Shown one piece after another: positions 1 to 10,020 of a stretch of DNA of 64,000 nucleotides. This DNA is from Solenopsis invicta (Eukaryota > Arthropoda > Insecta > Hymenoptera > Formicidae), in the NCBI RefSeq assembly GCF_016802725.1, contig NC_052673.1, positions 2,858,037 to 2,922,036 of the forward strand, in the 5' to 3' direction. The notes beneath the pieces are model-generated. The model had not been told where the DNA came from. It worked only from the letters and a program-made list of their open reading frames with translations, and did no database searches. Positions within the stretch are counted from its first letter, which is position 1. Each line of letters opens with the position of its first letter. The position numbers and the translations under genes are program-made.

Positions 1-2155
1 TAATGGAATCACTGTAGAATTAAAATATAATTTTAATTCTGGCGGCATTTGTCCACTAGATAATTCACCTCCATCAGAATTTTTTCTTAATTTTTGTGTA
101 TGCTTCGTCCAAATTGAATTTGAATTGATATCTTGATCTAATCTAACTGATATCTTGATTTTGGTGGACTTTGTTCCAGTAATGGAATAATATTTTGTTG
201 TCTTGCTATATCCTTAATTTCTTTATGTACTTGTAGTATAGTTTCTGCTTGTGGAAGAATAAAGAAACTATATACTTTCTTGAATCTAGGATCAAGTAAT
301 GTTGATATTGTGAGAAGTTTGTTTTTTTCTAGGGGTACATATTTTGCCTCAATCTCCTTCAATAAATTTTGCTTCAATTCGATTGCAGGATAAGTGACAG
401 GTTTGTTTTCAATCAATGTATCATGTACATTATGACACATGGGTAAAACAATACTGGATGTAATGTTACTGTCGCTAGATATTTGAAGAGTAGCTTCTTT
501 GGCTCCTGAAGACGAATAATCTCCGATACTACTTCTAAGTGTGAACCTGCCAGCATCTGCGGGCCATCTTTATGATCCTTACTTGCCAAAATCATTGCTA
601 TTATAGGTGCTAGTTTTTCAAACTTTTATAACATGTCAAGTGTAGAATTCCATCTAGTAGAAATATCTTGTGTAAGATATAATACAGTGCTTTCAGTTTT
701 TCCAAGTTTTAATTGTTCTCCTTTGAGTGCATCTGACGCAATTGTACTGTGCTTGAAATACATTACAATATGTTTAATTTGCAAAACTATCTTCTCAAGT
801 TCAGTCGTAGTTTTTAAAGAATTTTGTACGATTAAATTTGTCACGTGTTCAAAACATCTAATCCATTTTGATGAATTTAAAAACAATTCTACTGCTTTCT
901 GCATATTTGATGCACCATCTGTTGTAATAGACGCAATTTTAGATGGACTAATAGAAAATTCTTCACAAACTTTATGAAACTCTTTAACTATATTCTCCGC
1001 TGTATTTTTCTGATAATTGTAATGCCTTTAAACAAACTGATTCGAGAGCAGAAGTTTCTGGATGAATAAAATGACCAGTTACAACCAGAAAGCTTCTAGT
1101 TGAATTCGTAATTGTGCAAATATCCGATGTCAAGGATACATAATGCACTTTATCTAATAATTTTTTAAGGTATAATTTGCATTTATCATATTTTTGTTTA
1201 ATGAGAACTGTTACAGTAGACCTAGAAGGTATTTTATACATTGGACAAAGTGTTTTAACAAAATGACAGAAGCTTTCTTTTTCTACAATCCTGGTAGGCA
1301 TATTATCTCTGCAGAGCATATAAATTAGTGCTTCTGTTATTGCTGTATTCTTAGATCCACCACTTTCAAAATTTGCTCTTTTGTTAAAAATTTCGAATAA
1401 TGTAGACTGCGAAGAAGGTGGAGTATCTACTAAAGTTCCTGTAGTACAAGGGCTTCGTGATCTGTAAAACAATAAAATTCATTTATACAACATACATAAC
1501 TCAGTATACTATATTAACAGTCATAAATGCCTTTTCTGCTTCGAATTTTCTATAGCACATAATGTATCCTATATGACGTATGCGCATATTCGAACGAAAG
1601 GGAAGGCCTTAATGACCGCTAGTGTACTTATACTATTGGCCATGTACAGCAGACTCAGCAAATGAGTGAGCGCTCAGTGATTCTTCTATAATGTTTAATA
1701 TGATTTGCTGGATCTGAAGGCAAAACCCAATCATATTGAAGAATCATGTATAAGCGCTCAATGATCTCTCAGTCTGCTGAACGCGGTCAATGATAATTTA
1801 ATTGTATAAAAAATATATAAATGTTATTAATTTTTAATAGTTTATACAAAAATATAAAATAATAAAATCAAAATATTAAAAAATAGTACAATAACATTTC
1901 ATATGTAATAAAGCAATTTATATACATATATATATGTAAAATACTCTAATATTATACTAGATTCTAATACTAAACCTGATACTTCGTTATAATCTAATTC
2001 ATTTTTATTGAATTTTAAGGAAAGAGATTTATAAAAATCAAAAATAATTCTGGTCACAATCCAAGTATTAGAGTAAATATTAAATTATGCAAAGATAAAA
2101 GTACTTACCTATTACTAAATTGTTCTTCATCATTTGAATTATCTAAATCATTCCT
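1..2155 (-). pseudogene. hAT-family transposase (ZBED-like), decayed, continues off the window start
   Basis: Reading right to left, the pieces follow the order of a hAT transposase: an acidic N-terminal stretch, the catalytic-region motif TTDGASNM near 920, RWNSTLDML near 630, LLDPRFK near 290, and the C-terminal dimerisation region ELKLYFNS near 20. Two introns fit consensus sites. A 47-nt exon (2109-2155) follows a TTTAG acceptor and ends at donor GTAAGTAC. The next exon starts at 1461 after TTTTACAG, and the frame is kept across the join. The body is broken by frameshifts near 1010, 490 and 138 and by an in-frame TAA after WNSTLDML near 625. No BED zinc finger was found upstream. hAT transposases cut and paste DNA; this copy cannot make a full protein. 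A domesticated ZBED gene is unlikely given the damage. Confidence 0.8.
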
Positions 2156-2464
2156 CTAAAGTGAATGAATTACATATATTACGATCTTTTTGTTTCTGTA
2201 AAATAGTGTTTAGAATTTCTTAGTACATAGAATTTGAGCGACAAATCCAGTATTAAAACTCCAGTACTAAAACTCCATAACCTATATTATAGATTTGTAT
2301 ACATATGTATTATATATTATAGATTTTTAATACAGTAGATAATTTCAGAATGTAGCTAATGCGTATCATATATTAAATTAGATACTAAAATAAATACTAA
2401 AAATATCAAAACAATTAATTTACTTCAATTTTAAAAGAGTTATAACCCATATAGCACCTAATAT

Positions 2465-2715
2465 TTCTGTGATATCACAGAATTATTGCAATATCACAGA
2501 AATATTACATATTACTGTGAAATATCACAGAAATATTACATATTACTGTGAAATATCACAGAAATATTATTGTGATATTACACAGTGATAATGACATTGA
2601 AATATTCCACTGATATCACAGAAATATTACAGAAATATTACTGTGATATTACACAGTGATAATAACATTAAAATATTCCAGTGATATCATTGCAATATAT
2701 TGTTGCAATATTTAA
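2465..2715. repeat. Palindrome-rich ATATCACAG/AATATTAC repeat block
   Basis: Short self-complementary words (ATATCACAG, AATATTAC, TGTGATAT) recur about every 25-30 bases in both orientations. A related block sits at 4215-4395. Such blocks can form hairpins and resemble nested MITE ends. No coding sequence is visible. The rest of 2160-3737 is AT-rich DNA in which I see no gene; a GC-richer 130-bp island at 3530-3660 is unexplained. Confidence 0.6.
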
Positions 2716-3737
2716 TTCCAAAGAACAAGGTAATGTCAAATGATGTTTTTATTATGTCTTATTAATGCAACGTCACTATCTCTTTGATTAATTTCGATCT
2801 TTTCAGTATCCATAAAATTCTTGATAATTTCGGTATCCTATAGAAGAAATCAACTTACAAATAAAATAATTATGTCTGCCCTTTCGTGGAATAAAAGTGA
2901 CAGTTAAGAAAAAAAATTAATTAACTTTATTATTAGTTTAGATATTTACTTAGTTTATCTTTTAAACTGCATATATAAACTATAATGTACGCTTTTCTAT
3001 GTAATCTATCAATTTAATTATTGCTTTACAACTCGATCAATAATGATTTTATTAAAAAATTACAGAAAAACTGTTGTGTTTGTTTTATTGCCATTTATAA
3101 TTTTTACAGGAGCACAAACATCGATTTTAATGTTTAAAAATTTTTATCATGAGGAATTTAAAAAAAATGTTTACAAAAAGTTTTGTTAATACACATTTAT
3201 TATTCACTTGGCAATAAATATTTCAAAGTATATTTAGAAGTTTTTAAAAAAATATACATTTTGACGTCGTTTAATATTTACTGCTCGGTACATTATTTTG
3301 TGAAATAGTTTATTCATTAATATTGATTAGACTATTATACACCACAGTAAAAGGTTTTTCAAGTTAATTAAAATATTAAATTTCCAACAAATTTCTCTTT
3401 AGATTTTACTTTATTTTCAACTCTATTAAAAAATATGATTATATATATTCCATCATTAATTAGGTATTTTACAATGTTCATTAATTATATGTATATAATG
3501 TTGTGGCTCGGTCATAGACCGTCACAACATACGACAAAGTGAGCGTGTGCACCACCGCTAGGTGGCCACGCCGCTGGAGACCTTCTCGTGAGTCAAGTGC
3601 AGCCACAGGTGTTATATCTAGACGCCACTGCGTCCGACCGGACCGACTCACTAGCTCACACTTTAGTGAGATTTTAAAGAAAATTGTTGCTTGTAATTTG
3701 GAATACTCGTTCTAATTTTTTTCCCAATGTGACGTCT

Positions 3738-3882
3738 CTTGAAAAAAAGTTGATAAACTTGTGTCAATAAACTGATTACTGATCAGTAACTGATTATATT
3801 TTGTCAGTTAACTGATAAAACATCATCAGTTACTGATCAGTAATCAGTTTATTGAAACAAGTTTATCAACTTTTTTTTCAAG
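3738..3882. mobile_element. MITE, 145 bp, copy 1 (CTTGAAAAAA ends)
   Basis: A near-perfect inverted repeat starts CTTGAAAAAAAGTTGATAAA and returns at the right end, with a small central loop. The arms contain the palindrome ACTGATCAGT. A second copy of the same length, more diverged, is at 17444-17588. No coding capacity. The flanks do not show a clear target duplication, so the superfamily is not assigned. Confidence 0.7.
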
Positions 3883-4214
3883 GGGTACGTGTGGAACGCT
3901 GTTCCACATAAAATTTTATATTTTTACATGTAAATAATATTTTGTATTGTTATTTAATCTTGAACATAAATTAAAATCATAATTCAAATTGAATCTTTTT
4001 TAACAAAAATGAAAAAGGATACAAGAGAAAAGATTTTTTTTGTAAATTAAACATTTATTTCGTTTACATTATTGTATTCTGTTTTAATAAATATAATTAG
4101 TTTTTTCTATGTCTAATATATATTACATGTAACAATATGAAAATAATATTAAGAATAACAATAAAAATAAAATAAATAAAAATAATTATTTATTTAATTT
4201 CTTGCAATATTATT

Positions 4215-4395
4215 TAAACATCACAGTAATATTACTATGAAATATCACAGTAATATTACTGTGATGCGTTTTCGCGGACATTTGGATATTACTGTGATAT
4301 CACAGTAATTTTTCGTGATATTTCTGCAATATTTCATTTGTAATATAGCAATGTAAAAGTGATATTGCTGTGATATCACTGCAATATTACGTGCT
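4215..4395. repeat. Palindrome-rich AATATTACTGTGATATCAC block, second copy
   Basis: Repeated AATATTACTGTGATATCAC words in both orientations, as at 2465-2715, interrupted by a short unrelated GCGTTTTCGCGGACATTTGG insert. The surrounding 3883-5917 is AT-rich and I see no gene in it. A copy of a short repeat (TATAAGGTGAGGCAT core) lies at 5125-5165 and recurs inverted at 9402-9440. Confidence 0.5.
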
Positions 4396-5917
4396 ATGTG
4401 GAAACTTACTCATAAGTTTTTCTTTTTTAAGCAATCCTTATATGCAAATAAATGTTTTGTTTTTAGACGTGCTATTAAATTAAACGTTGTTCCAGATGTT
4501 TTAATTTCTTTTGAACATAAATTACAGTTAGCAATATTTTTTTTGGCTTTTTTAAAATAATTCCACACAAGACTTATTATGAAAATAATAAAAGAATTTT
4601 GTGTATCATATTACAGCTAAGCAGTATAAACAGTACTAGTATAAACAGTACTAGCAATAATAAATAAAAGAAAGTAAACGCATTGTTCTCTTGTCTAAAG
4701 TATAGAAATATATAAAAAGGATTCGCACTATAATATTGGACAAATTTAAAGCCTTGTGTTCACGATGTTAAAAATTGATGGACGGATTAGACCAATCATA
4801 TTCAATTGCCCGATAACCACGATTCTAGTTATCACTATTACCAACTGAACTGAATTTCATCAGATAAGTTAATAACATAATAGTTTATTTACAGATTTTA
4901 GGAATAAGCCTTTAAAATTAAAAATATTCATCAAAATTGAAAATGAATATGAGTAGTTAAAAAATATTTATTCAATATTTCTATTCATAATTATTTATTC
5001 CATATTTTTATATCGAGCTTGAAAAAATATCGAATATTCGATATTATCGAATGACGATAAATATGTCTAACATCAAGCTCTCTGCTCTGTAAGCGTTCCG
5101 ATCAAGTTCCGCTCTTGGATAGTTAACCCATGATGGAAAAATATAAGGTGAGGCATTGCGCATAATGGCGGCAACAAAGAGGAGGACATGGAATGGACCA
5201 ATCAAGTTCGGCTCATTTTTTACGCGTGAAATTCAAATGTGTATTATATATTATAACTGAAAACACAATATTTTTCAGAAAAAGAAGTATTATTTAATGA
5301 AATAATATATTAATAATATTATTTCAAATAAAATTATAATGTAAACATAATTATAAATTTATAAACAAAGAAAAAACGTTAATTAAAATTATTTTGCAGT
5401 AATATAATGAACTTTAAATTAGAAATTTGAAGTAAGCTTATTGCACACTTTTTTGGTTTTCTTGCTTTTTTTCTTAATGTATTTTCCATTTTATTTTTTA
5501 AATTAATGTTACGTAACCTAATATATGTCCGAGTTCGTACTAAACATGCGATGACTTCGACTGGAAATATGAAATTTGTTTTGCGTGAAATTATTGCCGT
5601 TACTTTATCCAATATTTTGTCTTCCACGTTGAAGGAACTTCCATGAAAACTTTGAATTCTGTATTCATCACTTCTGCTGCTTTCATAAATTCAACGGAAG
5701 GATAAATGTAGTTTCCACGAGATATACAAGAAATCTAATTTTCGCGGACTGGTAGTATCTTTGTCGGAGTACCTAAATTTTTATACTTGAGAAATCTATG
5801 AGTTACATAGCCAGCTATGTACTTTAAAGCTTGTAACTCGATGTCTTGTGTATCCAATGTACATACTTAAACAAAAACAAAAAAAAATTAAAAAAAATTT
5901 TTTATTTTACACATGTA

Positions 5918-6117
5918 CACCCAAGGACTTTGATTCTGTCCATGGGAAATCTTCCAAACTGAGAAGTCGCTATCTTTCTACATACTTACACTTCATGATT
6001 AACTTAACGACAAATAAGCTCTAGTCGTTTCATTAATCATGAATTGCGAGTATGTAGAAAGTTGTGACTTTTCAGTTTAGAAAATTTCCCCATGGACAGA
6101 ATCAAAGTCCTTGGGTG
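5918..6117. mobile_element. MITE, 200 bp, copy 1 (CACCCAAGG ends, TA flanks)
   Basis: Terminal inverted repeats start CACCCAAGGACTTTGATTC and run about 30 bases. Both ends are flanked by TA, as expected for Tc1/mariner-type insertion. A second copy is at 20729-20929. The middle contains a second inverted pair around ATCATGAA. There is no transposase, so it would have moved with enzymes supplied elsewhere. Confidence 0.8.
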
Positions 6118-6129
6118 TACATATATAAT

Positions 6130-6287
6130 CTATTTTTTCGCCGAATTATCTATGAATTTGCCCCCAACTTCGGCTCCGCCCAAACCCGCGCCCAAGCGAA
6201 ATATAGCGACGTCATATTCAACACCGCCGTCCAACTCGAAGTCCGTAACGAAGCCGCCGCCGCCCAGAAACTCGTCCATCGATAAGC
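6130..6287 (-). other. GC-rich candidate terminal exon, unknown
   Basis: On the - strand a strong acceptor (GTTTCTTTTCAG) is followed by 158 nt of open frame ending in TAG next to the MITE at 5918-6117. The product would be glycine-rich (MDEFLGGGGF...). The + strand is open over the same stretch with a proline/serine/lysine-rich product. The GC-rich island in AT-rich DNA suggests former coding sequence, but I do not recognise it and cannot choose the strand firmly. It lies downstream of the Q-rich gene at 6490-7214, whose frame already stops before reaching it. Confidence 0.25.
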
Positions 6288-6489
6288 CTGAAAAGAAACA
6301 CCTAACCTAACCTATCCTACCTACGTAGTATTAAAAAAAAAAACACGTACTTTGTAAAAAATCGGTAATAGGTATAAATAAATAAAAATAATATATTAAA
6401 AATTTTTTTATTACATGACAAAAGTACATAAGCAAGACAAAAAAAATTTATTAGATTTATACGTGAAAAACAGAAAAACTTATTTTTTT

Positions 6490-7073
6490 TTATTTTTTTA
6501 GTTTTTTGGCCTGAGGCTTGTCCTCGTCTTCGTCGCTGTTTAAAGTGACCACTTCAATGCCTTTGGTCTCTTTTCTGTAAGAAAAGAAAGAAAATACTAT
6601 GTTAAAATTTCGGACAAGTCTCGTTTCCTGTTCCGCTAACATAACGTATGAAAAATACCCATGACAAATATTATTGAACAATTTCTTTTTATTTAATATA
6701 ACCTAACTACTCACTTGGTAGCTTCCTGCTCCTGCAGCTGTTGCTGCTGCTGCTGCAGCTGTTGCTGCTGCTCCTGCAGATGTTGCTGCTGCTGCTGCAC
6801 CTCCTGCATCATATAGTAAAACAGATCGCGCTTCTCTAGATATTGCGCCCGGGCTCTTCGCCTATTATCTTGACGCCGCTCGTACATGCCGGACCAAACA
6901 TTAGCCCGATGGATCCAATAGCTCATGTACGGGCGTCGGCGACTTCGGCGTCACCCTCGCCGGGCCCGCGCAGCCTTGTACTCCCTCACATCGTCCCTGC
7001 TCTCCAAACCCGAGCGGGGCTCCTCCGGTTCACTGTCGGAAGATACGTCTTTCAACAATACGTAGCGTGGCAT
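6490..7073 (-). CDS. Short spliced gene with polyglutamine coil; in-frame TGA; family unknown
   Basis: Model on the - strand: ATG at 7073, exon to 6715 ending in donor GTGAGT, intron 6714-6575 ending TTTCTTACAG, last exon 6574-6490 ending TAA. The phase is kept across the splice. Upstream, a 5' UTR exon ends at 7214 (donor GTAAGTAT) and rejoins at 7083 (GGTTACAG). The product would be about 147 residues: an acidic start (MPRYVLLKDVSSDSEPEE), an Arg-rich segment, YMSYWIHRANVWSGMYE, a Q-rich coil of about 25 residues, and an acidic then Lys-rich tail (NSDEDEDKPQ, KKLKK), like a nuclear protein. A TGA at 6951-6953 interrupts the frame after the Arg-rich segment, so this is a pseudogene, a polymorphic null or a sequence error. 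I do not recognise the family; it could be host or transposon-derived. Confidence 0.45.
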
Positions 7074-7214
7074 TCTAAATGTTCTGTAACCAGTTAAACA
7101 CAATTAAATTACATTACAGTACCGAGTACTGTAAGTGTTTGCCAAGTAATGTTCAGTAAAAACATAACATTGAGTCACGTGGCTGTGACTCGCAAACAAT
7201 ACATTATACTTACT

Positions 7215-8690
7215 TAGATCCCGGGACTAGATCCTACCGTAAAATCGCTTGTAAACGTTACTCAATCTGAAAATAAAAAAAAAAGATTATGAGTATTGTC
7301 CTCCTCGCTACAGACTCTTGACACTCGTCGATCCAATTGGCCGCCCGCTGAACAAGCCACGCACGATGAAACGACGAGTGAGCTGTGTCACCGGGAGAAG
7401 GGATATGTCAAAAAACTTGTTTTGGCCGTAATTCCCGAACGGTTGGAGCTATGGACTTCAGCCTTATGCCATTTTAAAGGGCTTGAGAAATGCTTTCCAA
7501 CGAGCTAAGGTCGAAGTCTCTAGCTCCAACGGTTCAGATGTTACGGCCGATCAAAGTTTTCACCCCCTTTAATGGGGTGTAATTAACGGGGTGTAATTAA
7601 CGGGGGGGTCGTTTCCGGGCGCGTTCGAAAGTGCTCGCCGAGACCTTTCCAACGAACCCAAACACGACCACTTTCCTTCACCTTTAAGGAAAACACGAAA
7701 TCTCGAGCGGTACTTACGTAGCCTGTGGGAGCTCTGTGAACAACGGGTTCGAGCCGCGTCTTGATCCAGCATATAGACTAAGCGCGGACCATGGAGAGAG
7801 ACCACCTAAAACTTGTAAAATTTAAAAGTTCCGAACGGGAGGACCTAGGGGAAAACTTCCAACGCTAGTACCACGAGGGGGGGGATTGTAGCGATATCAA
7901 TTTCAAAACTTTTCAATAAATCCAACTCAGCCGTTGCAGAACAATTTGTTATTTGGGTAGCTGTAAAATACAATTTGTAATATACAAACACATGCAAAAA
8001 CATAAAAGAATGTAAAGACTGAATAATGAACGATGAACAATAGTATATTGTAATGCGCAACATATTTTATATAATTTTTACAGTGTACATTATTTTTATT
8101 TTTATTCTTTTTTTTGGCATAGTACTGAGAAATTGAGAAAATTTTTGAAGACCATTGAGCATTTGAAAACCATTAGCATGTTAAAGCTGGAACTTTGAGC
8201 TTCAAAATGCATTTTTTATTTTTTGTCTACGATGATACGGAGTACGGATATCATTTGTAAAAAATGCAGGTTTAGCTTCAAAGTGGCGTAACTCGCTCAA
8301 AAAAAAATCATAGAGAAATTAAAAAAAAAGCATTTTGTAGGCAAAATGTTATAGTTTATGAAGTTTTACTTGAATTGTTCGAAAAAAATTCGATGTTCAA
8401 GCTGAAAAGTGTCAAAAGTATGAAATTTTAAGGGACGAAACAAGGTGTGCTTTTTTACTGCATAAGACGAGGAAGTTAAAAGAACTTTAAAAATCTGCTA
8501 ATACACCGTTAAAGTTGAAACTTCAAGCTTCAAAATGTTTTTCTCATTTTTTATCTACGATGACTTTTCACCGAGTTACAGCCATTTGAAAATAGCCTAA
8601 TTTTTGGTGTCCGAAAAGTGTTCTTTATTTTTTTTTGAGTAGTGTATAATAAAAAAAATATTAATGTTATTACTTAAACAATTGTTGAGT
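7215..8690. other. Non-genic stretch with old repeat sequence
   Basis: No supported gene. 7300-7860 is moderately GC-rich and repeat-like, with a direct duplication GGGGTGTAATTAAC near 7575-7600. 8170-8575 holds two diverged direct copies of a motif around CTTCAAAATG...TTTTTTATCTACGATGA (near 8195 and 8525). I could not assign either to a family. Confidence 0.4.
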
Positions 8691-8696
8691 TGGAGT

Positions 8697-8805
8697 TTTG
8701 ACCACGTTGCAATTGACCACCAGCCACTCACAGCTTAAACAGTAAAAAAAATTTTAGTTGCACCAACTGCTATGAGTGGCTACGGTCAATCGCAACGTGG
8801 TCAAA
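8697..8805. mobile_element. MITE, 109 bp, copy 1 (TTTGACCACGTTGC ends)
   Basis: The left end TTTGACCACGTTGCAATTGA returns inverted as CAATCGCAACGTGGTCAAA at the right. The inner arms CCACTCA/TGAGTGG also pair. A diverged second copy is at 22012-22118. No coding capacity. Confidence 0.75.
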
Positions 8806-8889
8806 TGAGATGCTCCCACGATCTCGTTACATTATATCGCCTGAAAGGTATCAACAATTACAAAAACATTTCAAACTTTATCTTTTAAA

Positions 8890-9048
8890 TTAATGAATGC
8901 ATGAACCATTGTCAAAATCGTCTACTTTTTCGTTTTCTTGTGTACTGTTCAAATTTGTCAAAGAACTGGGCATCTGCAAAAATAACGCAGCTTCCGTCAT
9001 TACTTCGTTGTCTTTCAGATCATCCAAAATGTTACGTTCAGGAAGCAT
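8890..9048 (-). CDS. 52-codon ORF, unknown, possibly a coding remnant
   Basis: An open frame from ATG at 9048 to TAA at 8890 encodes a mixed, protein-like sequence (MLPERNILDDLKDNEVMTEA...). Base usage looks more coding-like than the flanks, but no upstream exon or family match is visible; a stop lies a few codons before the ATG. It could be the C-terminus of a transposon or host exon. The remaining 9049-9900 holds no gene I can support. Confidence 0.2.
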   Translation of the reverse strand: MLPERNILDDLKDNEVMTEAALFLQMPSSLTNLNSTQENEKVDDFDNGSCIH

Positions 9049-9897
9049 CTCGGAATTGACGTGTTGCAGTTAACGCCACATACAAGAAATTATTATTAAT
9101 TAGACAAACAAAATTTGTTTAATTCAATTCCATTATGTAACAAGTGATGTGTTATGCAAAGAACTTTGCATTTTTACCGGACTGATTTTTCTGAAGATTC
9201 ATTGACGGGGTATTCTATGTCAATCCATCAATATTAAACACACACGATCAATGTATTTTAATATTGTTGACCGTATTACTTAACCTATTTCCTATTTCCG
9301 ATTCCGACGAAAATTGATATAGGGTTTCTATAATGAGTATTGATGAAATGGGCCGAATGTGATTGGTTGTCTACTCCGCACTACTTTTGGGCTACTACGC
9401 ACGGAAATGCCTCACCTTATATTTTTCCACCATGAGTTAACCCGTCTTCCTTGCATCGAGCCCGGCTCTGCAAGTACAAAACCGATTTTTGGAACCAACG
9501 TCGAGCCTTGCTCCGTCGACGAGGCAAAAGTCAGACATTCCGGTGTTGAGCTTGGCTCCACCAACGAAGACTCTTGGAATTCAGTGGATGTTGCTTTCCC
9601 TACAACTATTATTTTCATGACGGAACAGGCCACCTTACTCTTCTTGAAGGACGACGATTCGAGAAGTCCAAAAGGCGCAGCCACCTCCTTGGATCCCTCA
9701 AACACTGACCCGGCGTAACTGGAACATCAAAAAACCAAATGGCCCTTTTCAGAAGCCCCTTACTAAAAAACCTAATTGGAGTCAAGAACGCGACAGGCGT
9801 AAAATAAATCATTAACTCTCAACAAAATTCCTAAATTGGTGACCCTCCAAAATGTATAATAATTGAAAAATATAAGATTTAACTAAGAAAAAAAAGT

Positions 9898-9990
9898 TTT
9901 ATCCGCGGGGATCGAACCTGGGACCCCACCAAGCGTATCAGTCAACTTTCTAACGCCTCACGCTACATCGCTTACGCGACAATCGTTTTT
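9898..9990 (-). repeat. tRNA-derived SINE-like fragment
   Basis: On the - strand the stretch has a good internal RNA polymerase III B box (GGTTCGATCCC), a plausible A box (TAGCGTGAGGCG) about 50 nt before it, and a T-run soon after. It does not fold as an obvious cloverleaf tRNA by eye, so a tRNA-related SINE or tRNA pseudogene is the better reading. Confidence 0.45.
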
Positions 9991-10020
9991 CTGTAACGGT
10001 ATTATAGCTGCTGGAAGTAT

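Noticed and set aside
9898..9990. Functional tRNA gene
   Set aside because: B box present but no consistent acceptor and anticodon stems by eye.
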